DNA of 64,000 nt from Geosiphon pyriformis. Taxonomy: Eukaryota; Glomeromycota; Glomeromycetes; Archaeosporales; Geosiphonaceae. This document shows positions 35,007-44,700 of the stretch, in pieces. The notes under the pieces were generated by a model. That model had not been told where the DNA came from. It searched no databases and saw nothing but the letters and a program-made list of their open reading frames with translations. The stretch's first letter is position 1. The number at the start of each line of letters is the position of its first letter. A program made the translations under genes and the position numbers. The DNA lies in contig JAAOMT010000046.1 of assembly GCA_016748015.1 (NCBI GenBank), positions 62,001-126,000 of the forward strand, read 5' to 3'.

Positions 35007-35720
35007 TGTTACAGGTTGGAGTAACAAGCTAACGGATAACAAAGGAGAACAGTATTGTAGGGTAATGAAAATAAATAAAGAAGGAATTACAATAAGAGAG
35101 CGAATTGAATAAGTAAGAATTCAATGTGCGTGATCAGTCTCATAAAAATCACAGTCGCTAATCTTTTCTTAAATCTAAAGGTAGAGGAATAGTCTGTGAT
35201 TGTCAACAAGATAACACCGCTATTATTATTCTATGCCTCAACTCAGTGATTCTTAGAATCAATAACAGGTATCGTTGTACTTTTCAATCGTTTCTTTATT
35301 CAATAAATTACAAAAGCAAGCCAATTGTTTTTCAGGCTAATTCTAACAAATACAAATCAAGAAGGGGAAAAAATAAGATATATAAATGCCAACAAGTAGA
35401 TACTTGAAGGTAAGAAAAGGGGAATAAGCGATTATGAGAGGAAGTAATTAATATTGTTTATTTCATTACTTTGATCATGTCTTTCTACAGCTAAGGGAAT
35501 CATCGCTTATATAGCTATCTAAAGTGGTCAATGACCAAGTCAACGATCAGATCAATGATCAAGTCAACAATCAGGTCAATGATCAGGTCAATGATCAGGT
35601 CAACAGTCAGATCATTAATCAGGTCAATGATCACTATCTAAAAATAGAGTGGCTAATTATATAACATCAGTGGCTAATACATGTGATAATTAATAAAAAC
35701 TATGTGTTTCAACCATAACA
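35007..35720 (-). repeat. 3' LTR of element 4
   Basis: 714 bp, TGTTACAGG to CCATAACA on the plus strand. Nine 12-bp units at 35526-35633. Against the other LTR it shows no length change and, by eye, only transitions. Confidence 0.92.
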
Positions 35721-35941
35721 TCATCCTCTCCAAAGAAATTGAGCTCTGGCGAAATCAAACTATTTATGAGATAGTCTATGTGAAGGGTTTTGTTTAACTC
35801 AAAACTAACTAGTTTGTTGAAGTCTTTTGTGGATAGAGTATATAGTACTTAAGGCGAAATAAGCTTTGTATTTAAGAGACCAAATCTTTGTATTAGAGTT
35901 CTGGCTCTTCTAGCAATGGTCAAAACTCTTGGGACTTCCAA

Positions 35942-36442
35942 TCATATAATGCCCAAAATTTCTACTTGTATCTCTGAAGTTGTTTTCTTCATGAGCTTCA
36001 TGTCTTCTATGATTTCACCAAGACAACCATAGAGTTCTAGTTGTCTTCCATATGACAAGTTTTTGTCTATGGGTAAGATTTCTTGTATCATTTTTCCAAT
36101 TGTGCTGGAAGGTGAAAGTATTGCTGCTGTTATGCTTTCCAGCAGGTATTTATTCATTTTGCCACCAATTCTTTCTCTTCTGATAGTTGTTTTCTTTGGT
36201 CTAATAACAGTATAAGTTCCATTGTTGTCTGTTATAGTGGTTTGTTTTCCAATAGTCAGAGTAGCATTTGGATAGTTCTTGATCCAGTACTCATGGAGAG
36301 TATAGAAAGTGTTTTGAATGTTTTGATCCAGGAAATAATTGTTCATATCAATTGAAGATACCTCTGTTTTGGGAATGGTGTATTTATTTATATCTAATTT
36401 TTGCTGATCATTTGGGTCGGTATTACCACAACAGGTAACCAA
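35942..36442 (-). CDS. ORF X of element 4: extra 3' ORF of unknown function
   Basis: Open for 166 codons. The first ATG at 36346 gives 134 residues (MNNYFLDQNIQN ... VEILGII), the same start and length as in element 1. It overlaps the integrase end (36394) by about 49 bases in the -1 frame. There is no ATG in the overlap, so expression would need the internal ATG or a frameshift. It remains open although gag and pol of this copy are broken, despite several Gln codons and one Trp codon that could have become stops. No known domain. Confidence 0.68.
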   Translation of the reverse strand: MVTCCGNTDPNDQQKLDINKYTIPKTEVSSIDMNNYFLDQNIQNTFYTLHEYWIKNYPNATLTIGKQTTITDNNGTYTVIRPKKTTIRRERIGGKMNKYLLESITAAILSPSSTIGKMIQEILPIDKNLSYGRQLELYGCLGEIIEDMKLMKKTTSEIQVEILGII

Positions 36443-37701
36443 TCAGGTCGTTTGTGATATTTCTTGAGTCGCGTGCCATGAACAGGGTGATTACTGAATA
36501 TTGTTCCATATTGATCTTGTAAGATATAAGAACCATTGTTCAAAACTTTGTTGACTATAAAAAGTTTTTTCCACCAGCTAGAGAATTTATCACCATAGAC
36601 ATTGTCTCTATCTGAACGGTATTTCAAAACTAAGTTACCAACACTTAAGGAAAGTGTTTTATAGGTCTTTTTCTTTTTGAGCTTCTCTTGGAACTGTTTT
36701 ATCTTTTCAAAGGCAATTATTCATGCTTCTACTAATGAGTTAAGAATGGTACCAAGTCTTCTTTGCAAAATGTTCTTGTAATCTCCTATTGTTATTTCTT
36801 CAAAAAATATTGTTTCTATATCTATTTCTATTGGTAGAGTTGCCATTTGTCCATAGAGCAAATAAAAGGGTTCATAACTTGTTATGTTATGATTCACAGT
36901 TCTGTAAGCAAACAAGACTGAAGGCAATACTTTGTCCCATAGGTTGGTTTCTTCACTGGTTTTGGCTAGGGTTTCACATAGTGTTCTATTGAAACGTTCT
37001 ACTAGGCCATTTGTTTGGGGGTGATAAGGAGAAGAGAGTTTATGACATATTCCCATTTTTCTGCAAAGTTCTTCAACCAGTGTACTGAGAAAAGCTCTTC
37101 CTCTATCAGATAAAAGTTTTTTGGAGCAGCCGTGGCGACAGATAATATCTTCATAAATGAAATTGGCAATTAAGACTGCTGTTTGATTTGGGGTGGCTCT
37201 TGCTTCTACCCACTTTGTAAGATAGTCAGTAGCTGTGATAATGTATCTGTTGCCATCAGGAGTTACTGTTAAAGGTCCAACAACATCTATACCAATTCTA
37301 TCAAATGGTTGACCAACAGAGATTGGATAGATATCTTCCTTGCAATTGGGTTTTCCTCTTTTTTGGCAGGTATCATAGGTTTTGATGTATTCAGCAATGT
37401 CTTTTCCCAAGGTAGGCCAATAATAGCGAGCTAAAGTTTTCTGAATTGTTTTTGTTTTTCCAAAGTGTCTAGCTAATGGATCAGTGTGCATATTGTAGAT
37501 CACAATTTCTCTTTCTTCAAATCTAATAACTCTCTGGGGGCAGTCAGGATCTTTTTTATTTCTTTTATATAACTGGTTCAGGTGAATCAAATAGAAATTT
37601 GATTGTTTGCGCAAATGTTCTCTTTGCTGTCGAGTATAGTCCGGCGGGTATTGTCCTTTACCCAAAAATTTCATTAAAGTAGAGTAGTTGTCCAAGTCCA
37701 T
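36394..37701 (-). pseudogene. int: Integrase ORF of element 4, catalytic triad intact, one stop
   Basis: Starts MDLDNYSTLMKF at 37701, in a different frame from RNase H, whose stop TGA is at 37769-37767. The H2C2 domain has His in HTDPLARHFG and a Cys pair in YDTC; the first Cys of the usual CxxC is Tyr (C to Y). The DDE core is complete: GIDVVGPL, LLSDRGRAF, NGLVERF. A stop at 36720 follows NSLVEA (expected Trp or Gln), then the frame continues to 36394 with a GPY/F-like module (FSSWWKKLFIVNKVLNNGS). Expected role: insertion of the cDNA into the genome. Confidence 0.87.
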
Positions 37702-37766
37702 TATCGTGTTTGTTTGTGGAGGAGTTACAAATAATTAAGTTGGTTTGGTTTGAGAGGGTTTTACTA

Positions 37767-40257
37767 TCACTGGATGGTAAGTCTGGAGAGAGCGTCAGCG
37801 TTTTGATGATTAGCTTCTTTGCGGTGTTGAATGTCATAGTCAAATTTGTCCAAGTGAAGTATCCAGCGAGTTATCCGTTTATGTTCCAGGTTTCTTTTGT
37901 TGTGTAGTCAAACCAAAGCTTGGTGATCTGTTACCACCAAAAATTTCACACCCTTAAGATATTTGTCCCAGTAGCTGGTAGCCCAAACTACTGCTAAGCA
38001 TTCCTGCTCAGTAACTGAATAGTTCTTTTCTGCTGGTGTGAGAGTTCTACTAGCATATGCTATGGCGTGTTCTCTGTTATCTTCATCTTTTTGGGAAAGA
38101 ACAGCACCAAGTCCATAGCCAGATGCATTAGTGTGAAGGATAAAAGGTTGATCCAAATTAGGTTGCATGAGGATGGGTTTTGTAACCAGTTTTTCCTTCA
38201 GAATTTCAAATGCTTTTTGTTGATGAGTGCCCCAGTAATAATTGATGTTTTTCCTAAGTAGCTGATTGAGAGGAGCAGTGATTTTGAAGAAATTCTTGAC
38301 AAACTTGCAATAATAAGAGGCCAAACCAAGAAAAGAGCATAGTTCATGAACATTTATTGGTTGTCTAATGTTTTGAACTTTTTCAATTTTGGCTGGATCA
38401 GGGAAGATTCCATCTTTTGTAATAAGATGGCCAAGGAACTGGGTGGATTGACATCTAAAGAATAATTTAATTGGATTGATCTTGAGACCAGCATTTCTAA
38501 GGAGGTCAAAAACCTTCTGCAAATGTTCAAGATGTTCATCCCAGGTTTTTGAGTACACCATTATGTCATCCAAGTAGACTAGAACAAAGTTTTCTTTTAC
38601 TGATTCAAATACTTTGTCTATTAAGCATTGAAATGTGGGAGGAGCATTTGTGAGACCAAAAGGCATGACTGTGAATTCGTAGGTACCATACTTGGTGATG
38701 AAAACAGTTTTCTTTTTGCTTTCTGGATCCATCTCTACTTGCCAAAATCCAGCAGTTAAGTCAATGGTTGAGAAGAAAGCAGCACCATGGAATTGGTCTA
38801 GCATTGCATCAATCTTGGAAAGTGAGTACATGTCTCTTTCAGTAATGGCATTTAATTGGTGATAGTCAACACAAAAGTGTAGGGTTCCTCCTTTCTTTGA
38901 TACTACTACAACTGGGAATGCCCATTCACTCTTGGTTTCCTGTATGAATCCAAGAGTTTTCATTCGGGTTATTTCCTTTTTGATAAACTCATCATTGCAC
39001 CAGTTGGATTGATAAGGCTTCAAATGGATGGGGCGAATTTCTCTGGTAATAATGGTGTGTTGTATCACATGTGTACATCCAGGAGGTTCACCTTCTTTTG
39101 AGATAACTGGGCTGTTTCTAGCCAGCAGATTTTCAATGTCTACTTTTCTTTCTTCTGAAGAGGGTTCTCTTTGTTCTACAACCAGTAATTGGATTTCAGG
39201 TAGGAGAATATAATGGTTTGTCGCACCAGCACCAGGCACAAGGACTATGCCACCAATAACTGTATTTGGCTTTCTTGCCTGGCTTTCTGTCAAAGGTTCT
39301 TCTGAGCATGTCATAATAAGGCCAGCAGATCAGCTTGCCATTGACAATGATTCCTTCTTTATCTGCCTTGACATTATCCAGTGATTTGCTATTGCTAGTG
39401 AAGATGGTATAGACAAGTTCAGCAGTTTCTTTTTGTTCTTCTTGTTCTTCTTCTTCCTCACTTTCTTCATCATCTGATTCATCTGATTCATTTTCTTCTG
39501 GGCTCTGCTTGGATACTGGGGGAGTTGTCCAATAGCGACACTTAACCACAATGAGTTTCTTACCACATCTGATGGTTAGTTCACAGAGTTCATAATCAAG
39601 CAAAGCCTTTGCTTTCTTGAGCCATTCATTGTCAACAATGATGGTGTATTTTTTTGCTTTAGACACTTCCATATTAGTTTCAATGCTGATGCCATTGATG
39701 CGGACAGGAATAGCTTTGGCTATGCCAAGCCCTTTTTTTTTATCACCATGCACATTGGTCATTGGTCATGTGGATGGTTCATCAATTTTTCTGCCAATTG
39801 CTTCAAGAAAGTGTTTGGCAATAACACTAACAGATGATCTACTGTCTAGGATCAAATCAATGAAGTAGCCAGCCACTTGGGCTTTACAAATTAGAGGAGT
39901 GACATTGCTATTGTCAGCAAGTCCAGCTTGGCAAGGGCGTTTGTTGGTTTTGGGTGTCTTTTTCTTTGGAATCAGGAATTTGCAAAGATCTTTTCTAAAT
40001 TGTGGATGGGTCATCAATTGGCCAAAGGTTATATGTGCTGGGGTTTCCATAAGGTCTTTGACAACAGAATAGGGACCGGATTTTTGTACTATTTCTGGAG
40101 GTTCCAACTTTGGAGAGTTCTTGAAAACTTTGGCTTTTGGGGGCTTATTGTTGTCAGCAGTTGATGTAGAAGCTTTATTGGGGTCTAGAATGAAATCAAC
40201 TTTGGCTTTCTTCTTCTTTCTTGTGGATTCAGAGGGGTTGATTGCTAATTCATCCAT
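37767..40257 (-). pseudogene. pol: pol part 1 of element 4: protease, RT, RNase H, with internal deletion
   Basis: Starts MDELAINPSES. Protease (about 39880-39540) has DSRS for DSGS (G to A). A very acidic run (NESDESDDEESEEEEE, about 39490-39440) follows, then a Cys-rich patch (WHSPCAWCWC) cut short by a deletion near 39200 of about 105 bp that removes the KCKSC part present in element 1 and shifts the frame. RT-RNase H is open from 39314 to 37908, with [20 protein letters not shown] and intact YLDD (VYLDDIMVYSK). RNase H has TNAS for TDAS, then TEQECLAVVW and TDHQAL. A TGA at 37908 replaces a Trp codon. The domain ends ADALSRLTIQ then TGA. Confidence 0.88.
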
Positions 40258-40340
40258 GTCATAGTCATCATCAGTTAAGTTAAAAGTGTAAAAAAGGTTT
40301 TCTCCTGGTTGGCTTGTACTCTCACCCTTTGGAGGTGCAC

Positions 40341-41792
40341 CTACCAGTTTAAAGGCTGATAAACAGTGGCTTCAACTAGGGAATCTTCTCCAAAGAAATT
40401 GATGTTAACATAATTGGGTCTTTGGTTGGGCACATTGTTGTTGTTGATCCTGTTGTTCTGAGCATTATTGTTTCTGAATACTGGTGGAAGCAGTGGAGGA
40501 TTGTTGCAATCTCTTGAAAAGTGTCCAGTTAATCCACAGCGATAACATACAGGTGGGCCACAATTTTGTTGTCTTTGATAAGGTGGTTGCTGGGGCTAAT
40601 TGAAGCATGGTTCAAATCTGGGTCTTTGTGGTTGCTGATTTTCTCTGACTGCTTGGGCTAAGGGTTCTAATAATTGAGCAAGATTTGCTGTAAGTCTGTC
40701 TATTAACTGTTCATTTGGATCTTGAGTGTGAGTGGCAAAAGAAATAGCAGCCATTTGAGGGACAGGAGCCATAACAGAAACAGGAGCAAAAACTGGTAGT
40801 GTGGATTCCAAGTGCATCCTTTGGTTGTCTTCAATTCTTTGTGCTAATTCAATGGCCATATCCATAATGGGATTATCTTTCAGGGCCAGGAGGGGCCAAA
40901 GAGCATACGATAGATCAGTTCTCAATCTTTTTGTGAAGGACTAAATTTTTTGCTCTTCTGTCTAATTTCTTCCAGTATCTACTTGTTTGATTAACTTTCT
41001 GATTGCTTTGGCATATTCGGTTACAACTTCACTGGGATCTTGGGTTTTTCTTTCCAATTTCATATGCCATTTTAATATTAATATTGGGGTTCTGAACTTG
41101 TTTTTAAACCGGGTAGTGAAAGAAGTGTTGATTTCTCCCACATTTGCTGGTGTCCATCTAATGATTCTTTGCTGGGCATTGGCATCTGTTTCTTGTGAGA
41201 ACCAGGTAGCAGGGGATCCTTGAAGGTAGCCACCAACAATTTGGAACTTGTACTCATCATCATATTAATTGGCTATAGCGGCTCTTTCAAAGTCATTCAA
41301 CCATTCAATTGGATCTTGTGCATCACCTCTAAATAATGGTATTGGGGTGTTGTTTCTTCACCTTAGAGCAGTTTGTATATCTTGAAGAGCGGCCAGAATG
41401 TTTGCTTGCATGGGGTCATTAGCCATTGGTTCAGGGGTAACTGTTTGTGTAAACGAGTCTGATTCGCTTGATAAAAGATCAAAAACAGGGGCAGTTTAGT
41501 AGCTTTCTTCTTTTGTTTCAAAGGGAGTTTCAGTTGCTTGATGGGCAGCAATCCAAATGTGAATTTGATGATTCAGATATTCGAAATCAAAGGGCTGTTG
41601 TTCAAAGGTTGCAGAATATAAGAGCTGATTAATACTGTTGTTTCTTTCTTCAAAGTTATTTTCAAAATAAGCTTGGTCAAAGTAATAGGTTGTATAAGCA
41701 TTGTAGATTTCAGCTGAATGCTTGTTCAGGAACCAGTTCCAAAAGTCTTGGAATTGTCTACTGGATTGTTTTTCAAGGGGGAAGCAAATCAA
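40341..41792 (-). pseudogene. gag: gag of element 4, CCHC knuckle intact, several stops
   Basis: One frame from MICFPLEKQSSRQF (41792) to YQPLNW with stops and frame breaks (for example at about 41495, 41265 and 40595). It includes FWNWFLNKHSAE, a capsid-like central part, a Pro/Ala-rich tail and the nucleocapsid knuckle CYRCGLTGHFSRDC at about 40550-40510. A second ATG-bearing region near 40925 continues the same protein. It is broken, so no functional particle protein is made from this copy. Confidence 0.8.
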
Positions 41793-41923
41793 GCAGGAGG
41801 GCAGAGGATTAAGTTCAATAAAACTTTGGTCGTTTCTGTTGTGTGCTGCAAAGTGTTCTTCTGATTGCTATGGCAGATATGAGTAATCACTCATACAATG
41901 AGAGAATAAGTGAATTTTGACAA

Positions 41924-41940
41924 CCTTACAGAGAGCACCA
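41924..41940 (-). other. Primer-binding site of element 4
   Basis: In transcription sense TGGTGCTCTCTGTAAGG, six bases (TAAAAG) after the 5' LTR. Complementary to a tRNA 3' end AGAGAGCACCA. Element 5 has the same site at 50331-50347 with one change. The tRNA species is not determined. Confidence 0.75.
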
Positions 41941-41946
41941 CTTTTA

Positions 41947-42660
41947 TGTTATGGGTTGGAGTAACAAGCTAACGGATAGCAAAGGAGAACAGTATTGTAG
42001 AGTGATAGAAATAAACAAAGAAGGAATTACAATAAGGAAGTGAATTGAATAAGTAGGAATTCAATATGCATGATCAGTCTCATAAAAATCACAGTCACTA
42101 ATCTTTTCTTAAATCTGAAGATAGAGGAATAGTCCGTGATTGTCAACAAGATAACACTGCTGCTATTATTCTATGCCTCAACTTAGCAATTCTTAGAATC
42201 AATAACAGATATCATTGTACTTTTCAATTGTTTCTTTATTCAATGAATTACAAGAGCAAGCCAATTGCTTCTTAGGCTAATTCTAACAAATACAAATCAA
42301 GAAGAAGAAAAAATAAGGTATGTGAATGCCAACAAGTAGATACTTGAAAGTAAGGAAAGGGGAATAAGCGATTATGAGAGGAAGTAATTAATATTGTTTA
42401 TTTCGTTACTTTGATTATGTCTTTTTACAGCTAAGGGAATTATCGCTTATATAGCTATCTAAAGTGGTCAACGATTAGGTCAATGATCAGGTCAATAATC
42501 AGGTCAACAATCAGGTCAATGATCAGGTCAATGATCAGATCAACAGTTAGGTCATTGATCAGGTTAACAATCACTATCTAAAAATAGAGTGGCTAATTAT
42601 ATGACATCAGTGGCTAATACATGTGATAATTAATAAAAACTATGTGTTTCAACTGTAACA
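41947..42660 (-). repeat. 5' LTR of element 4
   Basis: 714 bp. In transcription sense TGTTACAGTTG ... CCCATAACA. It holds nine 12-bp units (42466-42573) and TATATAAG (complement of 42446-42453). Directly followed on the plus strand by the ATAT duplication. Confidence 0.92.
42446..42573 (-). promoter_or_regulatory. Promoter of element 4: nine 12-bp units and TATA box
   Basis: On the plus strand the units read GGTCAATGATCA and variants, many with the palindrome TGATCA. In transcription sense the array precedes TATATAAG by 12 bases. This is the best preserved array in the window. Confidence 0.6.
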
Positions 42661-43315
42661 ATATATATTTTTTTAATATAATAACTAGTTTATTCTAGTA
42701 TTTATATTTTTTTAATAAGTAATCTTAATTCTTATAATTATATTTATATTTTTTTTAATATTTTTTATTAAACAATTTTTGATGTTATAATTTTAATGCC
42801 TTTTTTTTAATCAATTAGTAAAACAATAAAAACAAATAAAATAGAAATTAATATTTTATTAATAGTTATAATTAAGAGTTATTGTTTTAATATTTTAAGT
42901 TAATATAATTAATATTAATAGTATTAATATAAAAAATGATTGGATTTTAACAAAATAAGTTTGAATTTATGAATAAATTAAGTAAATATAATTAATTAAT
43001 ATCTTTATTAAAGTGATTATAATTTGATAAAAGTAATAATAAAAGATTAAACTAATCTTAAAAATAAGTTTAATTGGTTTTTAAATATTGTTTTTTTTGG
43101 ATTTTAATATTTTTGCTATAGATATATAAATCTTTATAATATAAAATTCCTAAAATTTTTACAATTCTTTGAAGTTATTATTAAAATTTTTGATATTCTT
43201 AAAATTTTTAGTATTTTTGTTAATATTTCTAATATTTCTAATATTATATGTTTTATTAATTTTCTATTTGGCTATTTTATTATTATTTTTTATTTTTTTA
43301 TATAAGTAATAATAA

Positions 43316-43376
43316 CTAAATCATTGATTAAATTATTGATTATTTTCTAAAAATAAGGTAACTAATTATATAATAT
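43316..43376 (-). repeat. Element 3 right LTR, second piece
   Basis: Continues the LTR array and the TTTCTAAAAATAAGG motif. It ends in ATAT (43373-43376), the left duplication of element 5. The last piece is 51108-51163. Confidence 0.7.
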
Positions 43377-44034
43377 TGTTATGGATTGGAGTAACAAGCT
43401 AATGGATAGCAAAAAAAAATAGGATTGTAGGATGATAAAAAAATTCAAAGAGAATTCAACTTCAAAAAGTAAATTGAATAAGTATAGATTCAATATGTGA
43501 GATCAGTTTTATAAAATATATTAGTTGCTATACTTTTCAAAAAATAACTGGGAAATCTGAAGATAAAAAATAGTCTGTACTGTTAATAAATAATTACACA
43601 CTAGTATAATTCTATGTCTCATGTTAGAGCTCTTAAAATTCAATATCAAGTATTAGATGTACTCTTTAATTACATTTTATTCAATAATTTTTAAATGCTA
43701 CAATTACACATTTCAGAAAAAAAGTAGAAAATAATTAACAAGTAATCTTTTATTCCAAGATATTCAGATACTTGAAGATAGGGAAAGAGATATTAGCAAT
43801 AAGAGAAAAATTAAGATGAAAGTTGTTATTTTATTTATTTAATTTCTGACATGTATTTTTACAGCTAAGAAATTTATTGCTTATATAGCTATCAAAAGTG
43901 GTTAATAATTAGGTCAACAGTCAGGTTATTAATTAGGTCAATGATTACAATCTAAAAATAGAGTGGTTAATTATATAACTTCAGTAATTAATACATGTAA
44001 TAACTAATAAAAAGTATGAGTTTCAACTATAACA
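43377..44034 (-). repeat. 3' LTR of element 5
   Basis: 658 bp, TGTTATGG to CTATAACA on the plus strand, four 12-bp units. Confidence 0.85.
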
Positions 44035-44251
44035 TTATTCTTTCCAAATTGAGCTCCAGCAAAATCAAGCTATTTATGATATAATCTATTTAAAGGGTTT
44101 TGTTTAACTAAAAGCTAACTAGTTTGTTGAAGTCTTTTGTAAATAGGATATATAATACTTGAGACAAAATGAGTTTTATATTTAAGAGACCAAATCTTTG
44201 TATTAGAGTTTTGGTTCTTTTAGCAATAGTTAAAACTTTTGGGATATTTAA

Positions 44252-44700
44252 TTATATAATGTCCAAAATTTTTACTTGTATCTCTGAAGTTGTTTTCTTC
44301 AAAAGTTTTATATTCTTTATAATTTTACCAAAATAATCATAAAATTCTAATTGCCTTCTATATGGCAAGTTTTTGTCTATGGGTAAAATTTTTTGAATTG
44401 TTTTTCCAATTGTGCTAAAAGATAGAAGTATAACTGCTATTATACTTTCCAACAGATATTTATCCATTTTGCTATTAATTTTTTCTCTTCTGGTAATAGT
44501 TTTCTTAAGTTTAATAACAGTATGTGTTTTACTGTTAACAATTATGGTGGTTTGTTTTTCAATAATCAGAGTAATATTTGAATAATTTTTGATTCAATAC
44601 TCATAAAAAGTATAGAAAGTGTTTTAAATGTTTTGATTCAGGAAATAATTATTCATGTTGATTGAATATATTTCTGTTTTGAAAATAGTGTATTTATTTA
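44252..44700 (-). pseudogene. ORF X remnant of element 5
   Basis: The last 71 codons are open (44467-44252, MDKYLLESIIAVILL to VKILDII). Upstream the frame is broken, including a TGA in place of Trp in YWIKN. It confirms that ORF X belongs to the family. Confidence 0.65.

Larger units (their letters stand above)
35007..42660 (-). mobile_element. Ty3/gypsy family A element 4, full length, best preserved
   Basis: 7,654 bp on the minus strand, with two LTRs of 714 bp each (35007-35720 and 41947-42660) and exact ATAT duplications (35003-35006 and 42661-42664). Order in transcription sense: 5' LTR, primer site, gag, protease-RT-RNase H, integrase, ORF X, purine tract, 3' LTR. pol keeps a 468-codon and a 326-codon open stretch. 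It is still inactive: gag has several stops, the protease DSG is DSR, RNase H TDAS is TNAS, and about 105 bp are deleted between protease and RT. Confidence 0.93.
34872..43311 (+). repeat. Repeat C copy 3, interrupted by element 4
   Basis: The left part (34872-35006) matches 3310-3460, for example TTGTATAATAAA near 34961. The right part (42665-43311) matches about 3490-4234. Exact ATAA duplications flank it (34868-34871 and 43312-43315). Without element 4 it is about 780 bp. The 4-bp duplication and TATTAT/GTAATA ends support a solo LTR. Confidence 0.72.

Noticed and set aside
35942-36442. ORF X as a retroviral-type envelope gene
   Set aside because: No signal peptide, transmembrane segment or Cys pattern is visible; only the position is env-like.
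35007-42660. Element 4 as an active retrotransposon
   Set aside because: Stops in gag, DSR protease, TNAS RNase H, stops at 37908 and 36720 and a frame-shifting deletion near 39200.
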